Shown: positions 47,601-58,155 of the stretch, piece after piece
Layout of the letters: the number at the start of each line of letters is the position of its first letter
Numbering within the stretch: position 1 is the first letter of the stretch
From: Siphonodentalium dalli
Taxonomy: Eukaryota > Mollusca > Scaphopoda > Gadilida > Siphonodentaliidae
DNA length: 64,000 bases
Assembly (NCBI GenBank): GCA_032622095.1
Contig: CP136068.1
Location: 5,059,314-5,123,313, forward strand
Direction of reading: 5' to 3'
The notes under the pieces: model-generated
The model's database searches: none
What the model was told of the DNA's origin: nothing
Seen by the model: the letters and a program-made list of their open reading frames with translations, nothing else
Made by a program: the position numbers and the translations under genes

Positions 47601-49065
47601 GGATTCACTGAGCCAGGAATGGTCTCCGTTAATTATCACGAGGCAGTCTGCTCTCCTTGTCGGGCCTAGGTATTCATTCCCCCTCTGATGTCACATCTCA
47701 TGTGGATTCACTGAGTCAGGAATGGTCTCCGTTAATTGTCACGAGGCAGTCTGCTCTCCCCCTCTGATGTCACATCTCATGTGGATTCACTGAGCCAGGA
47801 ATGGTCTCCGTTAATTGTCACGAGGCAGTCTGCTCTCCTCGTCAGGCCTAGGTATTCATCCCCCCTCTGATGTCACATCTCATGTGGATTCACTGAGCCA
47901 GGAATGGTCTCCGTTAATTATCACGAGGCAGTCTGCTCTCCTTGTCAGGCCTAGGTATTCATCCCCTCACTCTGATGTCGCATCTCATGTGGATTCACTG
48001 AGCCAGGAATGGTCTCCGTTAATTGTCACGAGGCAGTCTGTTCTCCTTGTCAGGCCTAGGTATTCATCCCCCCTCTGATGTCACATCTCATGTGGATTCA
48101 CTGAGCCAGGAATGGTCTCCATTAATTGTCACGAGGCAGTCTGCTCTCCTTGTCAGGCCTAGGTATTCATCCCCCCTCTGATGTCACATCTCATGTGGAT
48201 TCACTGAGCCAGGAATGGTCTCCGTTAATTATCACGAGGCAGTCTGCTCTCCTTGTCAGGCCTAGGTATTCATCCCCTCACTCTGATGTCGCATCTCATG
48301 TGGATTCACTGAGCCAGGAATGGTCTCCGTTAATTGTCACGAGGCAGTCTGCTGTCATTGTCAGGCCTAGGTATTCATCCCCCCTCTGATGTCACATCTC
48401 ATGTGGATTCACTGAGCCAGGAATGGTCTCCATTAATTGTCACGAGGCAGTCTGCTCTCCTTGTCAGGCCTAGGTATTCATCCCCCCTCTGATGTCACAA
48501 CTCATGTGGATTCACTGAGCCAGGAATGGTCTCCATTAATTGTCACGAGGCAGTCTGCTCTCCATGTCAGGCCTAGGTATTCATCCCCCTCTGATGTCAC
48601 ATCTCATGTGGATTCACTGAGCCAGGAATGGTCTCCATTAATTGTCACGAGGCAGTCTGATGTCGCATCTCATGTGGATTCACTGAGCCAGGAATGGTCT
48701 CCATTAATTGTCTCGAGGCAGTCTGCTCTCCTTGTCAGGCCTAGGTATTCATCCCCCCTCTGATGTCACATCTCATGTGGATTCACTGAGCCAGGAATGG
48801 TCTCCGTTAATTATCACGAGGCAGTCTGCTCTCCATGTCAGGCCTAGGTATTCATCCCCCCTCTGATGTCGCTTCTCATGTGGATTCACTGAGCCAGGAA
48901 TGGTCTCCATTAATTGTCTCGAGGCAGTCTGCTCTCCTTGTCAGGCCTAGGTATTCATCCCCCCTCTGATGTCGCATCTCATGTGGATTCACTGAGCCAG
49001 GAATGGTCTCCATTAATTGTCTCGAGGCAGTCTGCTCTCCTTGTCAGGCCTAGGTATTCATCCCC
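44668..49065. repeat. Higher-order repeat B2 (4,398 bp)
   Basis: Block B counterpart of A2, with the same 699-base duplication (about 47116 and 47815) and the A2-specific ATGTAGATTC and CCCCCTTCTG variants. Confidence 0.87.
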
Positions 49066-52000
49066 CCTCTGATGTCACATCTCATGTGGATTCACTGAGC
49101 CAGGAATGGTATCCGTTAATTGTCACGAGGCAGTCTGCTCTCCTTGTCAGGCCTAGGTATTCATCCCCCCTCTGATGTCACATCTCATGTGGATTCACTG
49201 AGCCAGGAATGGTATCCATTAATTGTCACGAGGCAGTCTGCTCTCCTTGTCAGGCCTAGGTATTCATCCCCCCTCTGATGTCACATCTCATGTGGATTCA
49301 CTGAGCCAGGAATGGTCTCCGTTAATTGTCACGAGGCAGTCTGCACATCTCATGTGAATTCACTGAGCCAGGAATGGTCTCCGTTAATTGTCTCGAGGCA
49401 GTCTGCTCTCCTTGTCAGGCCTAGGTATTCATCCCCCCTCTGATGTCGCATCTCATGTGGATCCACTGAGTCAGGAATGGTCTCCATTAATTGTCACGAG
49501 GCAGTCTGCTCTCCATGTCAGGCCTAGGTATTCATCCCCCTCTGATGTCGCATCTCATGTGGATTCACTGAGCCAGGAATGGTCTCCATTAATTGTCTCG
49601 AGGCAGTCTGCTCTCCTTTTCAGGCCTAGGTATTCATCCCCCCTCTGATGTCACATCTCATGTGGATTCACTGAGTCAGGAATGGTCTCCGTTAATTGTC
49701 TCGAGGCAGTCTGATGTCGCATCTCATGTGGATTCACTGAGCCAGGAATGGTCTCCTTTAATTGTCACGAGGCAGTCTGCACATCTCATGTGAATTCACT
49801 GAGCCAGGAATGGTCTCCGTTAATTGTCTCGAGGCAGTCTGCTCTCCTTGTCAGGCCTAGGTATTCATCCCCCCTCTGATGTCGCATCTCATGTGGATCC
49901 ACTGAGTCAGGAATGGTCTCCATTAATTGTCACGAGGCAGTCTGCTCTCCATGTCAGGCCTAGGTATTCATCCCCCTCTGATGTCGCATCTCATGTGGAT
50001 TCACTGAGCCAGGAATGGTCTCCATTAATTGTCTCGAGGCAGTCTGCTCTCCTTTTCAGGCCTAGGTATTCATCCCCCCTCTGATGTCACATCTCATGTG
50101 GATTCACTGAGTCAGGAATGGTCTCCGTTAATTGTCTCGAGGCAGTCTGCTCTCCTTGTCAGGCCTAGGTATTCATCCCCCCTCTGATGTCGCATATCAT
50201 GTGGATTCACTGAGCCAGGAATGGTCTCCATTAATTGTCACGAGGCAGTCTGCTCTCCTTGTCAGGCCTAGGTATTCATCCCCTCACTCTGTTGTCACAT
50301 CTCATGTGGATTCACTGAGCCAGGAATGGTCTCCGTTAATTGTCACGAGGCAGTCTGCTCTCCTTGTCAGGCCTAGGTATTCATCCCCCCTCTGATGTCG
50401 CATCTCATGTGGATTCACTGAGCCAGGAATGGTCTCCGTTAATTGTCACGAGGCAGTCTGCACATCTCATGTGAATTCACTGAGTCAGGAATGGTCTCCA
50501 TTAATTGTCTCGAGGCAGTCTGCTCTCCTTGTCAGGCCTAGGTATTCATCCCCCCTCTGATGTCGCATCTCATGTGGATTCACTGAGCCAGGAATGGTCT
50601 CCATTAATTGTCACGAGGCAGTCTGCTCTCCTTGTCAGGCCTAGGTATTCATCCCCTCACTCTGATGTTGCATCTCATGTGAATTCACTGAGCCAGGAAT
50701 GGTCTCCATTAATTGTCACGAGGCAGTCTGCTCTCCTTGCCAGGCCTAGGTATTCATCCCCTCACTCTGATGTCGCATCTCATGTGAATTCACTGAGCCA
50801 GGAATGGTCTCCATTAATTGTCACGAGGCAGTCTGCTCTCCTTGTCAGGCCTAGGTATTCATCCCCCCTCTGATGTCACATCTCATGTGGATTCACTGAG
50901 CCAGGAATGGTCTCCGTTAATTTTTTCACGAGGCAGTCTGCTCTCCATGTCAGGCCTAGGTATTCATCCCCCCTCTGATGTCGCATCTCATGTGGATTCA
51001 CTGAGCCAGGAATGGTCTCCATTAATTGTCACGAGGCAGTCTGCTCTCCTTGTCAGGCCTAGGTATTCATCCCCCTCTGATGTCGCATCTCATGTGGATT
51101 CACTGAGCCAGGAATGGTCTCCATTAATTGTCACGAGGCAGTCTGCTCTCCTTGTCAGGCCTAGGTATTCATCCCCTCTCTGATGTCACATCTCATGTGG
51201 ATTCACTGAGCCAGGAATGGTCTCCGTTAATTGTCTCGAGGCAGTCTGCTCTCCTTGTCAGGCCTAGGTATTCATCCCCCCTCTGATGTCGCATCTCATG
51301 TGGATTCACTGAGCCAGGAATGGTCTCCGTTAATTATCACGAGGCAGTCTGCTCTCCTTGTCGGGCCTAGGTATTCATTCCCCCTCTGATGTCACATCTC
51401 ATGTGGATTCACTGAGTCAGGAATGGTCTCCGTTAATTGTCACGAGGCAGTCTGCTCTCCCCCTCTGATGTCACATCTCATGTGGATTCACTGAGCCAGG
51501 AATGGTCTCCGTTAATTGTCACGAGGCAGTCTGCTCTCCTCGTCAGGCCTAGGTATTCATCCCCCCTCTGATGTCACATCTCATGTGGATTCACTGAGCC
51601 AGGAATGGTCTCCGTTAATTATCACGAGGCAGTCTGCTCTCCTTGTCAGGCCTAGGTATTCATCCCCTCACTCTGATGTCGCATCTCATGTGGATTCACT
51701 GAGCCAGGAATGGTCTCCGTTAATTGTCACGAGGCAGTCTGTTCTCCTTGTCAGGCCTAGGTATTCATCCCCCCTCTGATGTCACATCTCATGTGGATTC
51801 ACTGAGCCAGGAATGGTCTCCATTAATTGTCACGAGGCAGTCTGCTCTCCTTGTCAGGCCTAGGTATTCATCCCCCCTCTGATGTCACATCTCATGTGGA
51901 TTCACTGAGCCAGGAATGGTCTCCGTTAATTATCACGAGGCAGTCTGCTCTCCTTGTCAGGCCTAGGTATTCATCCCCTCACTCTGATGTCGCATCTCAT

Positions 52001-52741
52001 GTGGATTCACTGAGCCAGGAATGGTCTCCGTTAATTGTCACGAGGCAGTCTGCTGTCATTGTCAGGCCTAGGTATTCATCCCCCCTCTGATGTCACATCT
52101 CATGTGGATTCACTGAGCCAGGAATGGTCTCCATTAATTGTCACGAGGCAGTCTGCTCTCCTTGTCAGGCCTAGGTATTCATCCCCCCTCTGATGTCACA
52201 ACTCATGTGGATTCACTGAGCCAGGAATGGTCTCCATTAATTGTCACGAGGCAGTCTGCTCTCCATGTCAGGCCTAGGTATTCATCCCCCTCTGATGTCA
52301 CATCTCATGTGGATTCACTGAGCCAGGAATGGTCTCCATTAATTGTCACGAGGCAGTCTGATGTCGCATCTCATGTGGATTCACTGAGCCAGGAATGGTC
52401 TCCATTAATTGTCTCGAGGCAGTCTGCTCTCCTTGTCAGGCCTAGGTATTCATCCCCCCTCTGATGTCACATCTCATGTGGATTCACTGAGCCAGGAATG
52501 GTCTCCGTTAATTATCACGAGGCAGTCTGCTCTCCATGTCAGGCCTAGGTATTCATCCCCCCTCTGATGTCGCTTCTCATGTGGATTCACTGAGCCAGGA
52601 ATGGTCTCCATTAATTGTCTCGAGGCAGTCTGCTCTCCTTGTCAGGCCTAGGTATTCATCCCCCCTCTGATGTCGCATCTCATGTGGATTCACTGAGCCA
52701 GGAATGGTCTCCATTAATTGTCTCGAGGCAGTCTGCTCTCC
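49066..52741. repeat. Higher-order repeat B3 (about 3.68 kb)
   Basis: Block B counterpart of A3, with the A3-specific CTTGCCAGG variant and a private 2-base length gain near 50,920. Confidence 0.86.
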
Positions 52742-54837
52742 ATGTCAGGCCTAGGTATTCATCCCCCCTCTGATGTCGCTTCTCATGTGGATTCACTGAG
52801 CCAGGAATGGTCTCCATTAATTGTCTCGAGGCAGTCTGATGTCGCATCTCATGTGGATTCACTGAACCAGGAATGGTCTCCATTAATTGTCATGAGGCAG
52901 TCTGCTCTCCTTGTCAGGCCTAGGTATTCATCCCCCCTCTGATGTCACATCTCATGTGGATTCACTGAGCCAGGAATGGTCTCCATTAATTGTCTCGAGG
53001 CAGTCTGCTCTCCTTGTCAGGCCTAGGTATTCATCCCCCCTCTGATGTCGCATCTCATGTGGATTCACTGAGCCAGGAATGGTCTCCATTAATTGTCAGG
53101 AGGCAGTCTGCTCTCCTTGTCAGGCCTAGGTATTCATCCCCCCTCTGATGTCACATCTCATGTGGATTCACTGAGCCAGGAATGGTCTCCGTTAATTATC
53201 ACGAGGCAGTCTGCTCTCCTTGTCAGGCCTAGGTATTCATCCCCCCTCTGATGTCACATCTCATGTGGATTCACTGAGCCAGGAATGGTCTCCGTTAATT
53301 ATCACGAGGCAGTCTGCTCTCCTTGTCAGGCCTAGGTATTCATCCCCCCTCTGATGTCACATCTCATGTGAATTCACTGAGCCAGGAATGGTCTCCATTA
53401 ATTGTCACGAGGCAGTCTGCTCTCCTTGTCAGGCCTAGGTATTCATCCTCCCTCTGATGTCACATCTCATGTGGATTCACTGAGCCAGCAATGGTCTCCA
53501 TTAATTGTCACGAGGCAGTCTGCTCTCCTTGTCAGGCCTAGGTATTCATCCCCCTCTGATGTCACATCTCATGTGGATTCACTGAGCCAGCAATGGTCTC
53601 CATTAATTGTCACGAGGCAGTCTGCTCTCCTTGTCAGGCCTAGGTATTCATCCCCCCTCTGATGTCACATCTCATGTGGATTCACTGAGCCAGGAATGTC
53701 TCCGTTAATTGTCACGAGGCAGTCTGCTCTCCTTGTCAGGCCTACGGTAGGTATTCATCCCCCCTCTGATGTCACATCTCATGTGAATTCACTGAGCCAG
53801 GAATGGTCTCCATTAATTGTCACGAGGCAGTCTGCTCTCCTTGTCAGGCCTAGGTATTCATCCCCCCTCTGATGTCACATCTCATGTGGATTCACTGAGC
53901 CAGCAATGGTCTCCATTAATTGTCACGAGGCAGTCTGCTCTCCTTGTCAGGCCTAGGTATTCATCCCCCCTCTGATGTCACATCTCATGTGGATTCACTG
54001 AGTCAGGAATGGTCTCCGTTAATTATCACGAGGTATTCATCCCCCCTCTGATGTCACATCTCGTGTGGATTCACTGAGCCAGGAATGGTCTCCGTTAATT
54101 GTCACGATGATGTCGCATCTCATGTGGATTCACTGAGCCAGGAATGGTCTCCGTTAATTGTCACGATGATGTCGCATCTCATGTGGATTCACTGAGCCAG
54201 GAATGGTCTCCGTTAATTGTCACGAGCCAGTCTGCTCTCCTTGTCAGGCCTAGGTATTCATCCCCCCTCTGATGTCACATCTCATGTGGATTCACTGAGC
54301 CAGCAATGGTGTCCATTAATTGTCACGAGCCAGTCTGCTCTCCTTGTCAGGCCTAGGTATTCATCCCCCCTCTGATGTCGCATCTCATGTGGATTCACTG
54401 AGCCAGCAATGGTCTCCATTAAATGTCACGAGGCAGTCTGATGTCACATCTCATGTGGATTCACTGAGCCAGCAATGGTCTCCATTAAATGTCACGAGGC
54501 AGTCTGCTCTCCTTGTCAGGCCTAGGTATTCATCCCCCCTCTGATGTCGCATCTCATGTGGATTCACTGAGCCAGGAATGGTCTCCATTAATTGTCACGA
54601 GGCAGTCTGCTCTCCTTGTCAGGCCTAGGTATTCATCCCCCCTCTGATGTCACATATCATGTGGATTCACTGAGCCAGGAATGGTCTCCATTAATTGTCA
54701 CGAGGCAGTCTGCTCTCCTTGTCAGGCATAGGTATTCATCCCCCCTCTGATGTCACATCTCATGTGGATTCACTGAGGCAGCAATGGTCTCCATTAATTG
54801 TCACAAGGCAGTCTGCTCTCCTTGTCAGGCCTGGGAT

Positions 54838-55106
54838 GTGAGGTATGTGTGTAATGCGCCAAAATCATCATCCTCGTATGTTGTATACTGACCATGGACT
54901 CCAGAACCCATACTCCTCAGTCAGCAGCATGCTCCAGTCAGTGTTCTGTGTAGCACCTCCGTCATCGCCAACTTGTGCACATAGAGTCTCCTTCTTCCTG
55001 ACCACAGCATTCTGTCTGGACTCCAGCCTCTCTCTCAGATTATATAATCTGGATAACATGGCGAGTACGTACGTTCCACCGATCAACCACAATGATGTGT
55101 GTCACG
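54838..55106 (-). pseudogene. Internally deleted copy of the NHL/beta-propeller exon
   Basis: This is a broken paralogue of the exon at 62563-63732. On the minus strand it keeps the same splice acceptor (TTACTTTCTCATC, then CCTTTACAG) and the block NLRERLESRQNAVVR, then QVGDDGGATQNTDWS. It jumps directly to MLLTEEYGFWSPWSV, which matches the last propeller blade of the intact copy (TLLTENDGIRYPNSV); about 0.8 kb of the propeller is missing. Relative to the intact exon the part before LRERLESRQ is frameshifted, with a TGA right after the acceptor, and the frame is lost again after YNIRG. The 103-bp satellite begins a few bases beyond its 3' side. It is unlikely to make a working protein. Confidence 0.82.
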
Positions 55107-55725
55107 CTGTAAAGGACGATGAGAAAGTAATTAAATGATTTATCAGCTGTAATGGTGGTCTAAACATACTGCAGGTATGGTAAGAGTGTAATGGTGGTTA
55201 AGTGTAGTATGCCGTACAAACAGCAATGTCAGTGTTTGGAGATATGGCATGCCATAGCAGTATGATTTTCACGGATTCAGATCAGGATACTCTATGCTAA
55301 CAATGATCAAGTAAATGGAAGTTATCCTTGGCTTGTAGATATATGCAGGTCAGAATCACTATATTGAATAATTCATCTCACGACACGTACCAGGAACTTG
55401 GGGTCTTACTTAAACATACAGGGATTAAGTTTTTCATAACAGGGGTGTATGGTTTTCAAAAATATATTTAGTTTTTACAATACAAAAGTGTTATCTATAT
55501 AATGTTATACAGACATAATATGAAGAGGATGCTAGCCCCTATGACCCCTAAATCGAAACAGATAACCTTAGTTCATATAAAAGAAAGTAAGTAGACCTCA
55601 ATCAAATGGTTTCACACATTACAATGTTTTACAAGTAGGTTGGACACTAAAATCCATTAACCTTCCATGTTAATCTTCTAAGAGCTCTGTGGCTCCTAAA
55701 ATTCAATCAACCATGACAATATGAA
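55107..55725. other. Former upstream intron of the pseudogene and spacer
   Basis: The first ~120 bases resemble the intron upstream of the intact gene (GATGAGAAAGTAATTA, then GTAATGGTGGTTA-type words as in 63740-63890). The rest shows no feature. Confidence 0.5.
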
Positions 55726-55780
55726 ACGAGAGGCCGATCACGATCGGCAGATGTTTAACCCATACCTTGCCGATACCGAT
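55726..55780 (+). repeat. Dispersed repeat fragment shared with 3328-3380
   Basis: GAGAGGCCGATCACGATCGG, CAGATG and AACCCAT occur in the same order and orientation as in the earlier copy; GCCGATCACGATCGGC is an imperfect palindrome. Confidence 0.7.
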
Positions 55781-56150
55781 TAGTTATTTTAATACATCCT
55801 TACACCAACCTTTTCATGAGTGCAAAAGTTTCAACAATTCACACCTTACTATTAAGGTCACAAGTGGAATCAGACTTACTGGCACCTTGCTCACATAAGC
55901 ACAATAGGAACATGGATGCGGCATTCGATTTCAACCAGATATGTCTTATTATTATAGAGTGATAAAGCTAATTAAGCTCAATCCATAGTCAGAAAGAAGC
56001 ACCATAGCAGTTAAAGATATTAACTATATAAACATCATAGCATGCATTTGCTTGTCACATTGGAATGTGAGACATAACATATTATGTTTTTTATTTATTA
56101 TAGTTATTTTTATATTATGTTTTGTGTTAAATAGCTGCATATTAAAAATT
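55781..56150. other. Intergenic DNA, no feature recognised
   Basis: AT-rich sequence with no gene, RNA or repeat that I can support. Confidence 0.4.
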
Positions 56151-57110
56151 CATGGGATCATTTAGATTGGAGAAAAGGATTAATATTTCCAATTAAAAAA
56201 ACAATCAATACCTGAACAACTATACAAGTGAGGGATGTATAGACCTGGACATAAATATGATTGATAATGATTGGATATAAAATGTTTTAATGCTGAAATT
56301 TCAGATAGCTAGAGGTACTAGTAGGATATGAGATTGGTCACATTGAAAATATTAGATTCATTACATTGGATAGCTTACTGTATGACCATGGAATGGGGTG
56401 GGTTAATTTTCTTCTAAACTGAACATTGGAAAGATATAATGTATGTGAACAGCGGAAATATAATTAAAGTTATGGTTAATATCTTCAAACCAATCTATAC
56501 CAAAATCTATACAGGTGAGGAATGTATCTTCATTAACGTGGATGCAATTAATTATATAGTGATCATGTGATAAATATCTAGTTATCACATTGTGTCAACA
56601 GGATTGGTGGAGGATGTTAATATTTTTAATCAAATAAACCAAATGACCCTCTCTATGCAGGTTAGGGGTGTGTTATCATAAACTATGCCAAGAACTATAA
56701 ACATAATCAATGGAAATATTTGAGTTATGAAATCGGATAGAATGGGGTTAATCTTACCCAAACTAATGAACTGATAAACACAAAAAAGTCTATAAAAATC
56801 ATGTCATTGGATTTAGCAAAACTGATACAGTAAGTCAGTCCCTAATGTCATGAATCTATTACAACAAAGGGGTTAACTTAATATTGCACAGAAAAGCAGA
56901 ACAAGCCAGAGTCATCAATCAGTTTTGAATCAGTTTATTTCTCATGACAGTTTTATCAACAGACTCTGCCAGCAATGTTATTTTATCTCTATCTGGTGTC
57001 CAGCTAAACATTGCCAATAATTCACTGGGTGTTATCTGATAACTTCTCTTCTCTTCTCAGTGCAGGCATTATTAAAATACATTATCTGTCACTTTAATTT
57101 TAAATGGCCA
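56151..57110 (+). repeat. Decayed ~160-bp tandem units of dispersed repeat family 1
   Basis: Phrases such as CCAAAATCTATACAGGTGAG, GGTGTGTTATCATAAAC and GGGTTAA recur at irregular spacing of roughly 160 bases, becoming clearer toward the right. They match the better preserved units in the following segment, so this looks like the older part of one long copy. Confidence 0.5.
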
Positions 57111-57701
57111 TAACTCTGTTAAAATATACCCAATCAAACTCAAATTCGAACCCGATCTGTATTTCGGGGTGAGGACCATATGTACCAAATTTGGTGCTGA
57201 TCAGATGAAAAATATTTAAGTCAACACAGCTTGGATGAATTCTATTTAAAAACAAGAGCAGAAAGGGTTAACTAAACGATACCAAAAACCATACAGATAA
57301 AGAACATGCTAAGAAAAACCTAGGTAAGAAATATGAGGCAGATCAGAAGAAATATGTTCAACTTATTGCATTGGATAGCATGTGTGTGAAGGGTTAATTA
57401 TTTTTTTAACTGATCAACTAATCGATACCAAAAACTATACAGGTGAGGGGTGTGTCATCATAAACCTACATATCAAATATGAGAACAATCGGACGAAAAA
57501 TACTTTGGTTACAGCATCGGATAGCTCCTGCATATGTGCGGATGTAAAGTGTTAATAATTTCTAAACCGATCAACCGATCGATACCAAAAACTATACGGG
57601 TGAGGAGTGTATCATCATAAACATGTACATAAAATTTGAACACGATCCGATAAAAAATATTCGAGTAATCGAATCGGATAGCAAGTGTCTACGGACATAC
57701 A

Positions 57702-57732
<31 letters not shown>

Positions 57733-57830
57733 AGATGGACAGACGGACGGACGAACGAACGACGGATGGTTGATCCGGACGTCGGAATTATGTGTACCAT
57801 ACTATGGTATGGGTACACATAAAAATGGGA
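57111..57830 (+). repeat. Dispersed repeat family 1, copy 2
   Basis: Units with CGATACCAAAAACTATAC, GTGTATCATCATAAAC and ATCGGATAGC lead to GTGTCTACGG, a (GACA/GACGG)n tract (57703-57763), GGTTGATCCGGAC and the palindrome TACCATACTATGGTA (57793-57807) followed by GGGTACACATAAAA. The order is the same as in the copy at 4020-4645. Frames through the GACA/GACGG tract are open on both strands but repeat-driven. Confidence 0.7.
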
Positions 57831-57899
57831 AAATAAGGTTCCTGGAAATATTAACAAAATCTACCATCTTGATTTTCAAAACAAGGCATCACCTATACT

Positions 57900-58155
57900 A
57901 GTCATGTAGATTTATCTGGCTGTTACCTATTGCATAGATAAATCAGACATTATTTTAATTTCATATTGAAAGCATGTGTCTGAGGGCTTAATATATTTAC
58001 CTATTGCATAGATAAATCAGACATTATTTTAATTTCATATTGAAAGCATGTGTCTGAAGGTAGTCATGTAGATTTATCTGGCTGTTACCTATTGCATAGA
58101 TAAATCAGCCATTATTTTAATTTCATATTGAAAGCATGTGTCTGAAGGCTTAAAA
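57900..58155. repeat. Three copies of a ~70-bp unit
   Basis: TTACCTATTGCATAGATAAA, TCAGACATTATTTTAATTTC and ATATTGAAAGCATGTGTCTG appear together at about 57923, 57997 and 58085. The first and third copies also share the preceding GTCATGTAGATTTATCTGGC. Confidence 0.9.

Larger units (their letters stand above)
39444..53145. repeat. Satellite macro-repeat, block B (13.7 kb)
   Basis: Head-to-tail copy of block A. The offset is 13,699 bases up to about 50.92 kb and 13,701 after it, because TTAATTGTCACG in block A is TTAATTTTTTCACG in block B. Few other differences are visible, for example GTCACATC near 27071 against GTCGCATC near 40770. Confidence 0.9.
25166..54832. repeat. 103-bp satellite array, right segment (about 288 units)
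   Basis: The same unit as the left segment continues for nearly 30 kb. Single-base variants (GTC/GTCG, TCACG/TCTCG, CCATT/CCGTT, CTTG/CATG) are reused in fixed orders, which reveals higher-order structure. Common shortened units join CAGTCTG to ATGTCGC, CAGTCTGC to ACATCTC, CCTAGG to ATGTCAC, or GCTCTCC to CCCTCTG. Units of 102 or 105 bases keep one frame open for two or three repeats, but the 103-base units break it, so the 60-120-codon open frames repeated along the array are not genes. The array ends at CTTGTCAGGCCT next to a pseudogene. Confidence 0.98.

Noticed and set aside
25210-54544. Dozens of open frames of 60-122 codons beginning MSRGSLLSLSGLG along the array
   Set aside because: They follow the satellite unit, start at non-ATG or arbitrary codons, and are cut wherever a 103-base unit shifts the frame; nothing indicates translation.
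9383-54832. Resemblance to a CRISPR array (regular direct repeats)
   Set aside because: There are no unique spacers between repeats, units are 103 bases head to tail, and the context is eukaryotic.
25166-54832. Satellite as a CENP-B-box-bearing centromere repeat
   Set aside because: No sequence resembling the CENP-B box was found in the unit; a centromere role stays untested.
54845-55138. 97-codon plus-strand frame at the satellite edge
   Set aside because: The minus strand here is clearly the paralogue of the propeller exon, so the plus-strand frame is a shadow.
57615-57901. 80-92-codon frames through 57.6-57.9 kb
   Set aside because: They contain the (GACA/GACGG)n tract of a dispersed repeat, also open on the opposite strand.
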